A stretch of DNA of 64,000 nt from an uncultured Caryophanales bacterium (GTDB lineage: Bacteria > Bacillota_I > Bacilli_A > RFN20 > CAG-826): the NCBI GenBank assembly GCA_946624155.1, contig CAMORU010000003.1, forward strand, positions 1-64,000. Reading direction: 5' to 3'. Shown here piece after piece: positions 14,867 to 23,057 of this stretch. Position 1 is the stretch's first letter. Every line of letters begins with the position of its first letter. The translations under genes were made by a program, and so were the position numbers. The notes beneath the pieces were generated by a model. It was given only the letters and a program-made list of their open reading frames with translations, made no database searches and had not been told where the DNA came from.

Positions 14867-16135
14867 ATGTTCATAGATAGAGTAGTTATTGAAGTTAGAA
14901 GCGGAAAAGGTGGAGATGGAATGATTGCTTTCTTACGTGAAAAGTCCATGCCGAAAGGCGGACCTTCAGGTGGAAACGGTGGTCGTGGTGGCTCTATTAT
15001 TTTTAAAGCTAACAAATCAATAAATACTTTATTTAATTTTAGACATTCAAAGACTTTTATCGCAGGTGAAGGTGAAAAAGGTGGACCAAAAAATAAATAT
15101 GGCCATTCTGCTGAAGATATGATTGTTGAAGTTCCTTGTGGAACAGTAATTTACGAAGAAAAAAATCATAAGTTTCTCGGTGATTTAAGTGAAGATGGGC
15201 AAACTTTATTAGTTGCAAAAGGCGGAAGAGGCGGTAGAGGAAATGCTGCTTTTAAATCCGATAAAAATAGAGTTCCAAAAGTAGCAGAAAATGGTTTACC
15301 TGGTGAAACAAAAAGATTAATTCTTGAACTTAAACTTTTGGCGGACGTTGGTTTGGTTGGATTACCTAATGCTGGAAAATCAACACTTTTAAGTGTTGTT
15401 AGTAATGCTAATCCTGAAATTGCTGATTACCCGTTTACAACTATTGAACCTAATTTAGGTGTTGTTAATACAAAAAATGGCTCATTTGTTATGGCAGATC
15501 TACCTGGTTTAATCGAAGGTGCATCTAAAGGTAAAGGATTAGGACTTTCGTTTTTAAGGCATCTAGAAAGATGTAGAGTCATTGTTCATTTAGTTTCTAT
15601 GGAAGAAGAAAATCCTTATGAGAAATACAAAATAATTGAAAAAGAACTAAAAAGTTATGGAATGGGTTTAGATAAACGCCCAGTTATTATAGTTGCAAGC
15701 AAAATGGATTCTGAAGAATCTGAAGCAAAATTTAAAGAATTTTCAAAGAAATTCAAAAATAGAATTTTTGCTTTATCTTCTCTAACAAACTTAGGGGTAA
15801 AAGAGATTGTTGATAAATGCGTTGAACTTCTCGCTAAAACTGACAAATTCCCACTTGTTACTGAAAATGATAATCCAGAAGTCAAAGTTTATAATGCTTA
15901 CGAATCGCAAAAACCAATATTTGAGATTAAACATGAAAAAGATCACGTCTTTAGAATTGTTGGAGAATCGATTGAAAGAACTTATAATTTAATTAATATT
16001 TCAACGGATGAAGGTTTGATGAAATTAATTTCATATCTAGAAAAGATTGAAATTGAAAAGGCTCTTAAAGAAAAAGGAGCTGTTGATGGTGACACAGTTT
16101 TACTGTGTGATTTTGAATTTGAATATTTAGAATAA
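14867..16135 (+). CDS. obgE: GTPase ObgE/CgtA
   Basis: I start at ATG 14867, where the family-typical MFIDRVVIEVRSGKGGDG begins, not at an upstream in-frame ATG within the terminator region. This gives 422 residues. The glycine-rich Obg domain (1 to about 157) is followed by the G domain: G1 GLPNAGKST (about 163-171), G3 DLPGLIEGA and G4 ASKMD. A C-terminal OCT-type domain closes it. Obg acts in late 50S assembly and stress signalling. The rpmA-obg order is standard. Confidence 0.97.
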   Translation: MFIDRVVIEVRSGKGGDGMIAFLREKSMPKGGPSGGNGGRGGSIIFKANKSINTLFNFRHSKTFIAGEGEKGGPKNKYGHSAEDMIVEVPCGTVIYEEKNHKFLGDLSEDGQTLLVAKGGRGGRGNAAFKSDKNRVPKVAENGLPGETKRLILELKLLADVGLVGLPNAGKSTLLSVVSNANPEIADYPFTTIEPNLGVVNTKNGSFVMADLPGLIEGASKGKGLGLSFLRHLERCRVIVHLVSMEEENPYEKYKIIEKELKSYGMGLDKRPVIIVASKMDSEESEAKFKEFSKKFKNRIFALSSLTNLGVKEIVDKCVELLAKTDKFPLVTENDNPEVKVYNAYESQKPIFEIKHEKDHVFRIVGESIERTYNLINISTDEGLMKLISYLEKIEIEKALKEKGAVDGDTVLLCDFEFEYLE

Positions 16136-16136
16136 T

Positions 16137-16865
16137 ATGGAATTAAAAGAATATTTATTTGAAATAGAAAAGTTCCTTAAAAATTATTTGGAACAATCTC
16201 ATTGTAAAAGCTATGTGCTCGGTCTTTCTGGTGGAGTTGATTCTTCTTTAGTCGCTGCAATTGCTAAGAAAGCAGTGGGAAAAGATAAACTTTATTGCTA
16301 TGCAATAGATATTAATTCAAATAAGGAAGATATTGAAGATGCGAAAAAGGTTGCTCAAGAACTAGATGTTAATTTAGAAATTATTAATTTAAGCGATACT
16401 TATCAATCTTATTTACGAGATCTAAAAGGTGAAAATTTTATTAGATTAACAAAATCAAACCTTAAGGTTAGAATGAGAATGGTCGCTTTATTTGCATTTG
16501 CTCAAGAACATTCTGGACTTGTTTTGGGCACCGATAATTTAGATGAAAGATATGTTGGATATTTCACTAAATATGGTGATGGTGCTGCTGATGTTCTTCC
16601 AATTGTTTATTTAACTAAAGAAGAAGTTAGAAAAGGCGCTGAACTATATGGCTTATCAAGTGTTTTAGCAAATCGCGTACCAACAGCAGGTCTTTTTGAA
16701 GGCCAAACTGATGAAAAAGAAATGGGTGTTACTTATGCTGATTTAGATAAATATCTTTTAGGAGGTAAAGTCGATAAGTCCGTTGAAGAGCGTATTGAAT
16801 ATCTACATAAAATAAGTGAACATAAACGAATTGACATTCCAACTCCAAAACCATTTAAAAGATAA
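16137..16865 (+). CDS. nadE: NH3-dependent NAD+ synthetase
   Basis: 242 residues; the PP-loop SGGVDSS at about 31-37 binds ATP. GTDNLDERYVGYFTKYGDGAADVLP is the family's substrate-binding signature. There is no N-terminal glutaminase domain, so free ammonia is used. It converts nicotinate adenine dinucleotide to NAD. The start is 1 nt after the obgE stop with no separate ribosome binding site, so it is probably translated by coupling. A nadD fusion lies at 44886, so two consecutive steps of NAD synthesis are in the window. Confidence 0.96.
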   Translation: MELKEYLFEIEKFLKNYLEQSHCKSYVLGLSGGVDSSLVAAIAKKAVGKDKLYCYAIDINSNKEDIEDAKKVAQELDVNLEIINLSDTYQSYLRDLKGENFIRLTKSNLKVRMRMVALFAFAQEHSGLVLGTDNLDERYVGYFTKYGDGAADVLPIVYLTKEEVRKGAELYGLSSVLANRVPTAGLFEGQTDEKEMGVTYADLDKYLLGGKVDKSVEERIEYLHKISEHKRIDIPTPKPFKR

Positions 16866-16871
16866 AAAAAG

Positions 16872-16894
16872 ACTTCCAAAATAGGAAGTTTTTT
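16872..16894 (+). terminator. Terminator after nadE
   Basis: ACTTCC and GGAAGT pair around AAAATA, flanked by an A run and a T run. Confidence 0.87.
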
Positions 16895-16931
16895 ATTATA
16901 ATAAAACTAGATAAGAAACTAACACGTGAAA

Positions 16932-16960
16932 CACCTTACGACAACTAGTCGAGAAAGGTG
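16932..16960 (+). promoter_or_regulatory. Leader hairpin that occludes the ruvA ribosome binding site
   Basis: CACCTT (16932-16937) pairs with AAGGTG (16955-16960), and CGAC pairs with GTCG inside it. The 3' arm is the Shine-Dalgarno of ruvA, 6 nt before ATG 16967. Such a fold would reduce translation unless it is opened. Confidence 0.55.
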
Positions 16961-16966
16961 ATTTTT

Positions 16967-17533
16967 ATGTTAAGCTCAATAAGAGGACATGTGGTGGAAA
17001 TTAATTCCAGGTCTTTGGTTGTAGAAAACCAAGGTTTAGGTTATGAAATTTTAGTTGCTGATCCTAAATCGTTTAATATCAATCAAGATGTTTTCCTTTA
17101 TCTTTATCATCACATTAGAGAGGATGGTGAATTTTTAGTAGGTCTAACTTCAAAAGATGAAAGAAATGCATTTAGATTATTGCTAAATGTAAATGGTATA
17201 GGTCCTAAAACAGCACTAACAATTTTATCAAAAATTTCCTATGGGCAGTTATTAACAGCAATATCAAATAATGATTTAGAATTAATTGAGTCGTTACCTG
17301 GAATTTCTTCGCACATGGCATCACAAATCTTTTTAGATTTGAAGGAACACATTTCAAAGAAGGTGAAAAGTGATACTAGTCAGTATAAAAAGGTGAAAGA
17401 AGCACTAAAAGCTTTGAAATTTAAACCGAAAGATATCGATAAAGTTTTACCAGGTATTTATATTGCAAACGGTACAACTGAAGAAATTTTTAGAGAAGCT
17501 TTAAGGAGATTAGAAAATGCCCAGAGTCTCTGA
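16967..17533 (+). CDS. ruvA: Holliday junction branch migration protein RuvA
   Basis: 188 residues from ATG 16967 (an in-frame GTG 9 nt upstream is part of the Shine-Dalgarno). The N-terminal OB domain begins MLSSIRGHVVEI, tandem helix-hairpin-helix motifs follow (LLNVNGIGPKTALTIL and IESLPGISSHMASQI), and there is a C-terminal RuvB-binding domain. RuvA binds four-way junctions and loads RuvB. It overlaps ruvB by 17 bp. Confidence 0.96.
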   Translation: MLSSIRGHVVEINSRSLVVENQGLGYEILVADPKSFNINQDVFLYLYHHIREDGEFLVGLTSKDERNAFRLLLNVNGIGPKTALTILSKISYGQLLTAISNNDLELIESLPGISSHMASQIFLDLKEHISKKVKSDTSQYKKVKEALKALKFKPKDIDKVLPGIYIANGTTEEIFREALRRLENAQSL

Positions 17534-18521
17534 TAAAAATATGCAAAAGGGTGAAGAAGAAATTGAAAAGTCACTAAGACCTAAGTATTTAAAAGAATAT
17601 ATCGGGCAAGAAAATCTTAAGAATAATTTAGAAGTTTTTATCGGTGCAGCTAAATCTAGACACGAAGTACTTGATCATGTTTTGTTATACGGTCCTCCAG
17701 GATTAGGGAAAACCACTTTAGCTCATATTATCGCAAACGAAATGAAAGGGGGTATTAAACTTGTTGATGGGCCGTCTGTTGAAAAACCTGGTGATATGGC
17801 AATCCTTTTAACTTCACTTAAACCAGGAGACATTCTTTTTATTGATGAAATTCATCGTTTGCCAAGAGCAGTTGAAGAAGTTTTATATAGTTCAATGGAA
17901 GACTTTAGAATTAATGTTATTGTTTCTAAAGAAACAGGCGTTTCATCTTTGAGCGTTGATTTGCCACCTTTTACTTTAGTTGGAGCAACAACTAGAGCAG
18001 GAGATTTGTCTGCACCTTTAAGGGCAAGATTTGGAATTTTTGAAAAAGTAAATTATTATTCCGATGAAGAACTAACAGCTATAGTCAAAAGAACTTCGAA
18101 ATATTTTGGGTGCCAAATTGATATTGTTTCAGCATTAGAAATCGCAAAAAGATCAAGAGGCACTCCAAGAATTGCTAATAGGATTTTCAGAAGAGTGAGA
18201 GATTTTGCAAATTTTCATAACACTTCAAAGATAAATTTGACCGATACAAGAAAAGCACTTAGTGCTCTAAGAATTGATGAAATTGGATTAGATGAAGTTG
18301 ATATCAAATATTTATTAACACTTAAAAACAGGTTTAATGGCGGACCTGTTGGATTAGATACACTTTCTTTTGCAGTTGGAGAAGACAAATCAAATTTAGA
18401 GGAAGTATGTGAACCTTACTTATTAAAAATTGGTTTTATCGATCGCACTTTAAAAGGAAGAATTCTTACAACTAGAGGTAAATCTCATCTTAAATCTGTT
18501 AAAGAAGTATTTACATTGTAA
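17517..18521 (+). CDS. ruvB: Holliday junction branch migration ATPase RuvB
   Basis: 334 residues with Walker A GPPGLGKTT, Walker B DEIHR and sensor GATTRAGDLSAPLRARFG, followed by a winged-helix domain. RuvB hexamers drive branch migration with RuvA. ATG 17517 is chosen because AAGGAG lies 8 nt upstream, inside ruvA; a later ATG (17541) is possible. The translational overlap supports equal production of the two subunits. Confidence 0.97.
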   Translation: MPRVSDKNMQKGEEEIEKSLRPKYLKEYIGQENLKNNLEVFIGAAKSRHEVLDHVLLYGPPGLGKTTLAHIIANEMKGGIKLVDGPSVEKPGDMAILLTSLKPGDILFIDEIHRLPRAVEEVLYSSMEDFRINVIVSKETGVSSLSVDLPPFTLVGATTRAGDLSAPLRARFGIFEKVNYYSDEELTAIVKRTSKYFGCQIDIVSALEIAKRSRGTPRIANRIFRRVRDFANFHNTSKINLTDTRKALSALRIDEIGLDEVDIKYLLTLKNRFNGGPVGLDTLSFAVGEDKSNLEEVCEPYLLKIGFIDRTLKGRILTTRGKSHLKSVKEVFTL

Positions 18522-18586
18522 ATAAATTTGTCATTTTTATATTATTTAATGATATGTATTTCTTTTCATTAATGAAAAATTTTCAA

Positions 18587-18699
18587 TATAATACAATAAT
18601 AGTAAAATCACTACTTTCTTTACTTAATAAGTAAATAGTAGTAAAATCTAACGCGTTAGTGAAATTACCACATTTATTAGATAAAGGAATTAAAAAATT
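18587..18699 (+). promoter_or_regulatory. secDF promoter and long 5' leader with hairpin and palindrome
   Basis: TATAAT at 18587-18592 gives a leader of about 100 nt. It contains a double-arm hairpin (ACTACT/AGTAGT and TTACTT/AAGTAA, 18610-18642) flanked by the direct repeat AGTAAAATC (18601-18609 and 18640-18648). A perfect 12-bp palindrome CTAACGCGTTAG follows at 18648-18659. The palindrome looks like an operator. A TTTTCATTAATGAAAA palindrome at about 18563-18578 lies before the promoter and may be the ruvB terminator. Confidence 0.5.
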
Positions 18700-21384
18700 A
18701 TGCGTCGATTAATAGCTTACATTATTACAGCTTTATCAATGCTTCTTGCAATTGGTGTTGCTGCAAATCCAGTTATTACAACTCTTAATGCTGGAAGAGA
18801 ATTTACAAGCGGTAGAGATTACCGAGAAATCGTCTTTAACATTGAAGAGGATTTAGGAAAAAAGAATAATGAAAAAAGAGCCGAAGTTGTTGCTGAAGAA
18901 ATGCAAAAACGTTTAGAAAATTATAACGTTGAAGATTATTCAGTAAAAATTCAAGGCGAAGATAAAGTTGCAGTATCTCTTGCAATGAACTCTTATGAGT
19001 TTAACTATGCTGCTAAATATTTAGCATTTTCTGGTGGAAATTTTGCTTTAGTCGACTCAGTCAACGGTAACGTAAAAAGTGGTAATAAATTATTTAATCC
19101 AAGCGATATTAGAGTGGAATACAAAGGTGACGCAAGTGTTCCAACAATTATTATTCCTGTAACTAAAAAAGGTAAAAAAGATATCGAAGATCTCCAAAAA
19201 GAACTCGGTATTGAGGAACAAAAAGAAGATGAAGATAATGAAGATAAACTTATCAAGCGTGACGGAGAATCTTCATCCGAATCTGATAAAAAATTAATTT
19301 ATCTTTGGGCTAATTATAATGAAGAAAGAGGCGAGAACCTTGAAGCTTTAGACAAAGACCCTGTCTCAAGAGACAAAGTCATCATGGGTTTTGATGCATC
19401 TTCAATTTGGTATACAGAATCAAAAGAAAAACATTCAGAAATTGTCTTTATGTGTGCTACTGCAGATAAAGAGAACGAAAACCAATTAGATATTTCTCAT
19501 CTTAAAGATGATAATGCAAGAGCTAACTATTTAGTTAATATGCTCAAAGCAAGTAAGTATGATTTTGAAATTTCTTGTCCAACTGTAAATATTTCTGATG
19601 AGTCAAAAACTATTGACTATTATGAAAACGCAAGAATTCTTACTGCTTCTGGAGAACCTCTTTTAACTGTTGGCAATAACATCAATGTCAAACTTGATTC
19701 AAAAACATTTATCGCTACTGCAATAGCTATTGTTATAGTTTCATTACTATTGATTGTTTATTATCGTTTGACTTCTTTAGCGATGATTGCAACAACTTTA
19801 GGAACTTTGTTCCTTACATTAGCATCATTTGTGTCAATGCATGTTGTATTTAATATTCCAACTATTGTTGGATTTATCATCTTAACAGCTGGCGTTTTAT
19901 TTGGCGAAATTGTTTATGTCAATCGCTTCAAAGAAGAAGTATACAAAGGACGTTCACTCAAGAAAGCCAATCAAGAAGCAAGCAAGAAATCAAATTTATT
20001 AACTATTGATGCATCTATTGTTTTAGCATTCTCCGGATTAATGATGTATGCAATTGGCGGTATTGGTGGATCAGCACTTAAATCACTTGGTGTTGTTTTA
20101 TTCTTTGGTGCAGTTATTTCATTACTAATGAATATGCTTGTCTTTAAACTTTTGATGTATTTAGTTACAAATTCAACGAATTTACAACAAAAGTACAATG
20201 TTTTTAACATTGAAGGCGATAAAGTTCCTAATATAATGGCAAATGAAGAAAAACCAACATACGAATCACCTTATGAAAATGTGAACTTTACGAAGAGAAA
20301 ATCAATTTTTGGAATTATCTTTGGCGCATTATTCGCAGGCTCACTTGCATGTATCATTGCATTTGGTGTTATGAAAGGATCTCCATTAAACGTTGAAAAA
20401 GCCATTAGTGATACAACTGTCGTTTACACATCAATTAAAATTGATAGTGAAACATCACAAGTCACAGATTCATCTTCATATGTCCAATATGTTTTAAAAG
20501 GAACTGACTTCGAAAAAACTAGTGAAGAAAATGTAACTTACAAAGAAGTATCACAATATATTTTCGAAAGTGATTCTGAACAAAAAACACAAAAATATTA
20601 CTACTTTACTTTAGTAATTGATGAAAAACTTGATTCTAAAAAACTTGGAAATTTAGAAGACCAAATCAACGATAATCTTAATGATCTTGTTTCAGAAGGT
20701 GTCATTTCTGGCGGAGAATTAACTAATGCTGAAGTTAGAAATTCTAAAGAATTAGTCTTCACTCCAAACCAAGGTTGGGTTGCTTTAGCAACAGGAATTT
20801 CTATTATAGGCGTTTCGCTCTACGTTGCATTTAGATTCCGCCCATCTAGAGGTGCTGCTTTATTAATCACTACAACTGGTGCAACTTCTATTGCATATGG
20901 CGCTATTGTTGCAATGAGATTTATTGGTACAACTGCAATAACTTCTGTAGCAATGCCGCTTGTTGCTGTCACAATGATGCTTGCATCATTATTCTACTTC
21001 TCAACTGAAAAAGCTATGCTTAAAGAAGTTCATGAAGAGTTAACTCCGGAAATTAGAAAAGAAACAATGATTAAGGCATTAGGAAAGTCGGCTGGACCTT
21101 TATTTGTCTTTATGCTTGTTTCAATCTATATTGTTATTAATTTCTTTGGATTTGGTGTTGAAAACACAGTCATCCTCTTTGCCTCTGCATTAATTGGTGA
21201 AGTGGTCGCAATTGCTGCACTCCTTGTCATTCTTGGTCCTTTAGCAACATTTATTGATAAAGGTTTCAGCAAGATTCATTTACCAAAATTCAAATTCTTG
21301 CAAAAAGAAAAACCAGCAAAGCAAACTACAAAACGCAATTCAAGCGAGCCAGAAGAAACAATCTTTATTGGTATTAATGATTAG
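18700..21384 (+). CDS. secDF: Protein translocase subunit SecDF (fused)
   Basis: 894 residues combining SecD and SecF. An N-terminal membrane segment precedes a long external SecD region (about 35-340), then a block of five to six membrane helices (about 345-500). A second external region (about 565-680) and a second membrane block with the SecF-type FRPSRGAALLITTTG follow. SecDF uses the proton motive force to pull secreted proteins from SecYEG. Fusion into one chain is common in Bacillota. The region 165-200 is strongly acidic and low-complexity. It has its own promoter and terminator. Confidence 0.93.
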   Translation: MRRLIAYIITALSMLLAIGVAANPVITTLNAGREFTSGRDYREIVFNIEEDLGKKNNEKRAEVVAEEMQKRLENYNVEDYSVKIQGEDKVAVSLAMNSYEFNYAAKYLAFSGGNFALVDSVNGNVKSGNKLFNPSDIRVEYKGDASVPTIIIPVTKKGKKDIEDLQKELGIEEQKEDEDNEDKLIKRDGESSSESDKKLIYLWANYNEERGENLEALDKDPVSRDKVIMGFDASSIWYTESKEKHSEIVFMCATADKENENQLDISHLKDDNARANYLVNMLKASKYDFEISCPTVNISDESKTIDYYENARILTASGEPLLTVGNNINVKLDSKTFIATAIAIVIVSLLLIVYYRLTSLAMIATTLGTLFLTLASFVSMHVVFNIPTIVGFIILTAGVLFGEIVYVNRFKEEVYKGRSLKKANQEASKKSNLLTIDASIVLAFSGLMMYAIGGIGGSALKSLGVVLFFGAVISLLMNMLVFKLLMYLVTNSTNLQQKYNVFNIEGDKVPNIMANEEKPTYESPYENVNFTKRKSIFGIIFGALFAGSLACIIAFGVMKGSPLNVEKAISDTTVVYTSIKIDSETSQVTDSSSYVQYVLKGTDFEKTSEENVTYKEVSQYIFESDSEQKTQKYYYFTLVIDEKLDSKKLGNLEDQINDNLNDLVSEGVISGGELTNAEVRNSKELVFTPNQGWVALATGISIIGVSLYVAFRFRPSRGAALLITTTGATSIAYGAIVAMRFIGTTAITSVAMPLVAVTMMLASLFYFSTEKAMLKEVHEELTPEIRKETMIKALGKSAGPLFVFMLVSIYIVINFFGFGVENTVILFASALIGEVVAIAALLVILGPLATFIDKGFSKIHLPKFKFLQKEKPAKQTTKRNSSEPEETIFIGIND

Positions 21385-21386
21385 CA

Positions 21387-21408
21387 AAAAGGGCATATAT
21401 GCCCTTTT
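21387..21408 (+). terminator. Terminator after secDF
   Basis: AAAAGGGCAT is followed by ATGCCCTTTT with a TAT-centred loop. The recJ start lies only 5 nt downstream of the T tract. Confidence 0.85.
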
Positions 21409-21413
21409 AATTT

Positions 21414-22973
21414 ATGGATTTTAGGCAACAAATTTTAGATTTCTATCATTTAAATGAGGAAGATTATAAGGAATTAACTAAGCCTTTAAATGAACTTACT
21501 CTTCCTGATTTTAATGCTGTTCCTGATATGAAGAAAATAAAGGAACGAATTTTTAAAGCAATCGAAAATAAAGAAAAAATAATTGTTTATGGTGATTACG
21601 ATTGTGATGGCATTTGTTCTACTGCAATTATGGTTAAAACTTTTGAAAAATTAGGCTACCCTGTTAGCTATTACATACCTATAAGGTATTCTGATGGATA
21701 TGGACTTAATGTCTCGAATGTTTTAAAGATTAAAAATGCTGGTTTTAGTCTAATAATTACTGTCGATAACGGCATTTGCCAAAATGAAGCTATTGATAAA
21801 GCAAATGAACTCGGGATTGACGTTATTGTAATTGATCATCATGAAGAAGGTGAAAAAAGAGTCAATGCCATTGGCTTTGTTCATCCTAGTGTTTCTCATA
21901 TATCGGAGACTTTTGGATGTGGTGGATTTATGTCTTTAATTACATCTGGAGGTTTACTTGGATCTTATGATCAATATTTACTTACTTTGGCAGGTTTAAG
22001 TACGATTTCTGATATGATGGAGCTTAAAGGCTATAATCGAAATGTTGTTCGACTTGCCTTAGAAAACTTAAAAAAATATCAATATAAACCTCTCGTTTCT
22101 CTACTTGAAACACCGATAATTACTGAGAAAAGTTTTGGTCTAGATATTGCGCCAAAAATTAATGCTGTTGGCCGTTTGGTTGATGATAAAAAAATAAATC
22201 TTTTAGTTAAATATTTGTTAAGTGAAAATGATGAAGAAATTTTCAAAATTTGTTCTTGGATTAAAAATACAAATGAGCTTAGAAAAACATTAACAAAAGA
22301 AGCTGTAGAATCACTTCCAAAAGATTCATTCAATGATGAAGGAATTGTTTTAAAATTAGATATAAAAGAAGGTCTAATTGGTCTTATTGCAAATAGACTT
22401 TTAAATGAATATAACGTTCCTTCAATAATCTTTACAAAATCCGAGAATGAAAAGGGTTTCCTAAAAGGAAGTATTCGCTCAAAAGAAGGATTTAATGTTC
22501 AAAAAGCTTTTGAAAGTTTAGAAAAATATATGGTCGCTGGTGGAGGTCACGCGCTTGCCGGAGGACTTACAATTAAAGAAGATGATTTTGATAATTTCAA
22601 ACATGATTTTATTGAACTTTGTAAAGCATATAAATTCATAAAAGAAGAGCCTCCTTCAATTGAAATAAAATTGCAAGATATTAATTTTAAAAATTACGAT
22701 ATTTTACATGAATTTTCGCCTTTTGGAATGGGCTTTCCAGAACCAGTTTTTTCACTTAAAGATTTGCCAACAAAATCTTTGCAATTTATTAGTTTCGGCA
22801 AGCATCTTTCAACACCTGTCTCTATCAATTCAAAGATTTTAGGTTTTAATATTCCTGAATCCGAAGTCAAATCTCATGTAAATGTTGATTTGTTTGGCAG
22901 TTTAGTTGAATCTATTTTTAGAGACAAAAAGTCGATCGAATTTAGAGTTAGTGATTTTATCACTAGAAATTAG
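21414..22973 (+). CDS. recJ: RecJ-family single-strand exonuclease (DHH/DHHA1)
   Basis: 519 residues, shorter than Bacillus RecJ (over 750) but near the length of the minimal core. The DHH phosphoesterase motifs are VYGDYDCDG (about 58-66), TVDNGI and IDHHEE. The DHHA1 signature GGGHALAGG lies at about 375-385, followed by an OB-like C-terminal domain. RecJ digests single-stranded DNA 5' to 3' in recombination and mismatch repair. There is no Shine-Dalgarno between the secDF terminator and the ATG. The secDF-recJ-rel order matches Bacillus, except that apt is missing. Confidence 0.9.
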   Translation: MDFRQQILDFYHLNEEDYKELTKPLNELTLPDFNAVPDMKKIKERIFKAIENKEKIIVYGDYDCDGICSTAIMVKTFEKLGYPVSYYIPIRYSDGYGLNVSNVLKIKNAGFSLIITVDNGICQNEAIDKANELGIDVIVIDHHEEGEKRVNAIGFVHPSVSHISETFGCGGFMSLITSGGLLGSYDQYLLTLAGLSTISDMMELKGYNRNVVRLALENLKKYQYKPLVSLLETPIITEKSFGLDIAPKINAVGRLVDDKKINLLVKYLLSENDEEIFKICSWIKNTNELRKTLTKEAVESLPKDSFNDEGIVLKLDIKEGLIGLIANRLLNEYNVPSIIFTKSENEKGFLKGSIRSKEGFNVQKAFESLEKYMVAGGGHALAGGLTIKEDDFDNFKHDFIELCKAYKFIKEEPPSIEIKLQDINFKNYDILHEFSPFGMGFPEPVFSLKDLPTKSLQFISFGKHLSTPVSINSKILGFNIPESEVKSHVNVDLFGSLVESIFRDKKSIEFRVSDFITRN

Positions 22974-23057
22974 TCTTATACACACATACATAAAATGCGC
23001 TTAAATATACGCGTTTTTTGTTATAATAGAATTAATAAAATTAAAGGAAGAGTTTTT

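Noticed and set aside
22995..23057. Longer N-terminus for the 23058 lipoprotein
   Set aside because: It would place 21 polar residues before the signal peptide, overlap the promoter region and has no ribosome binding site.
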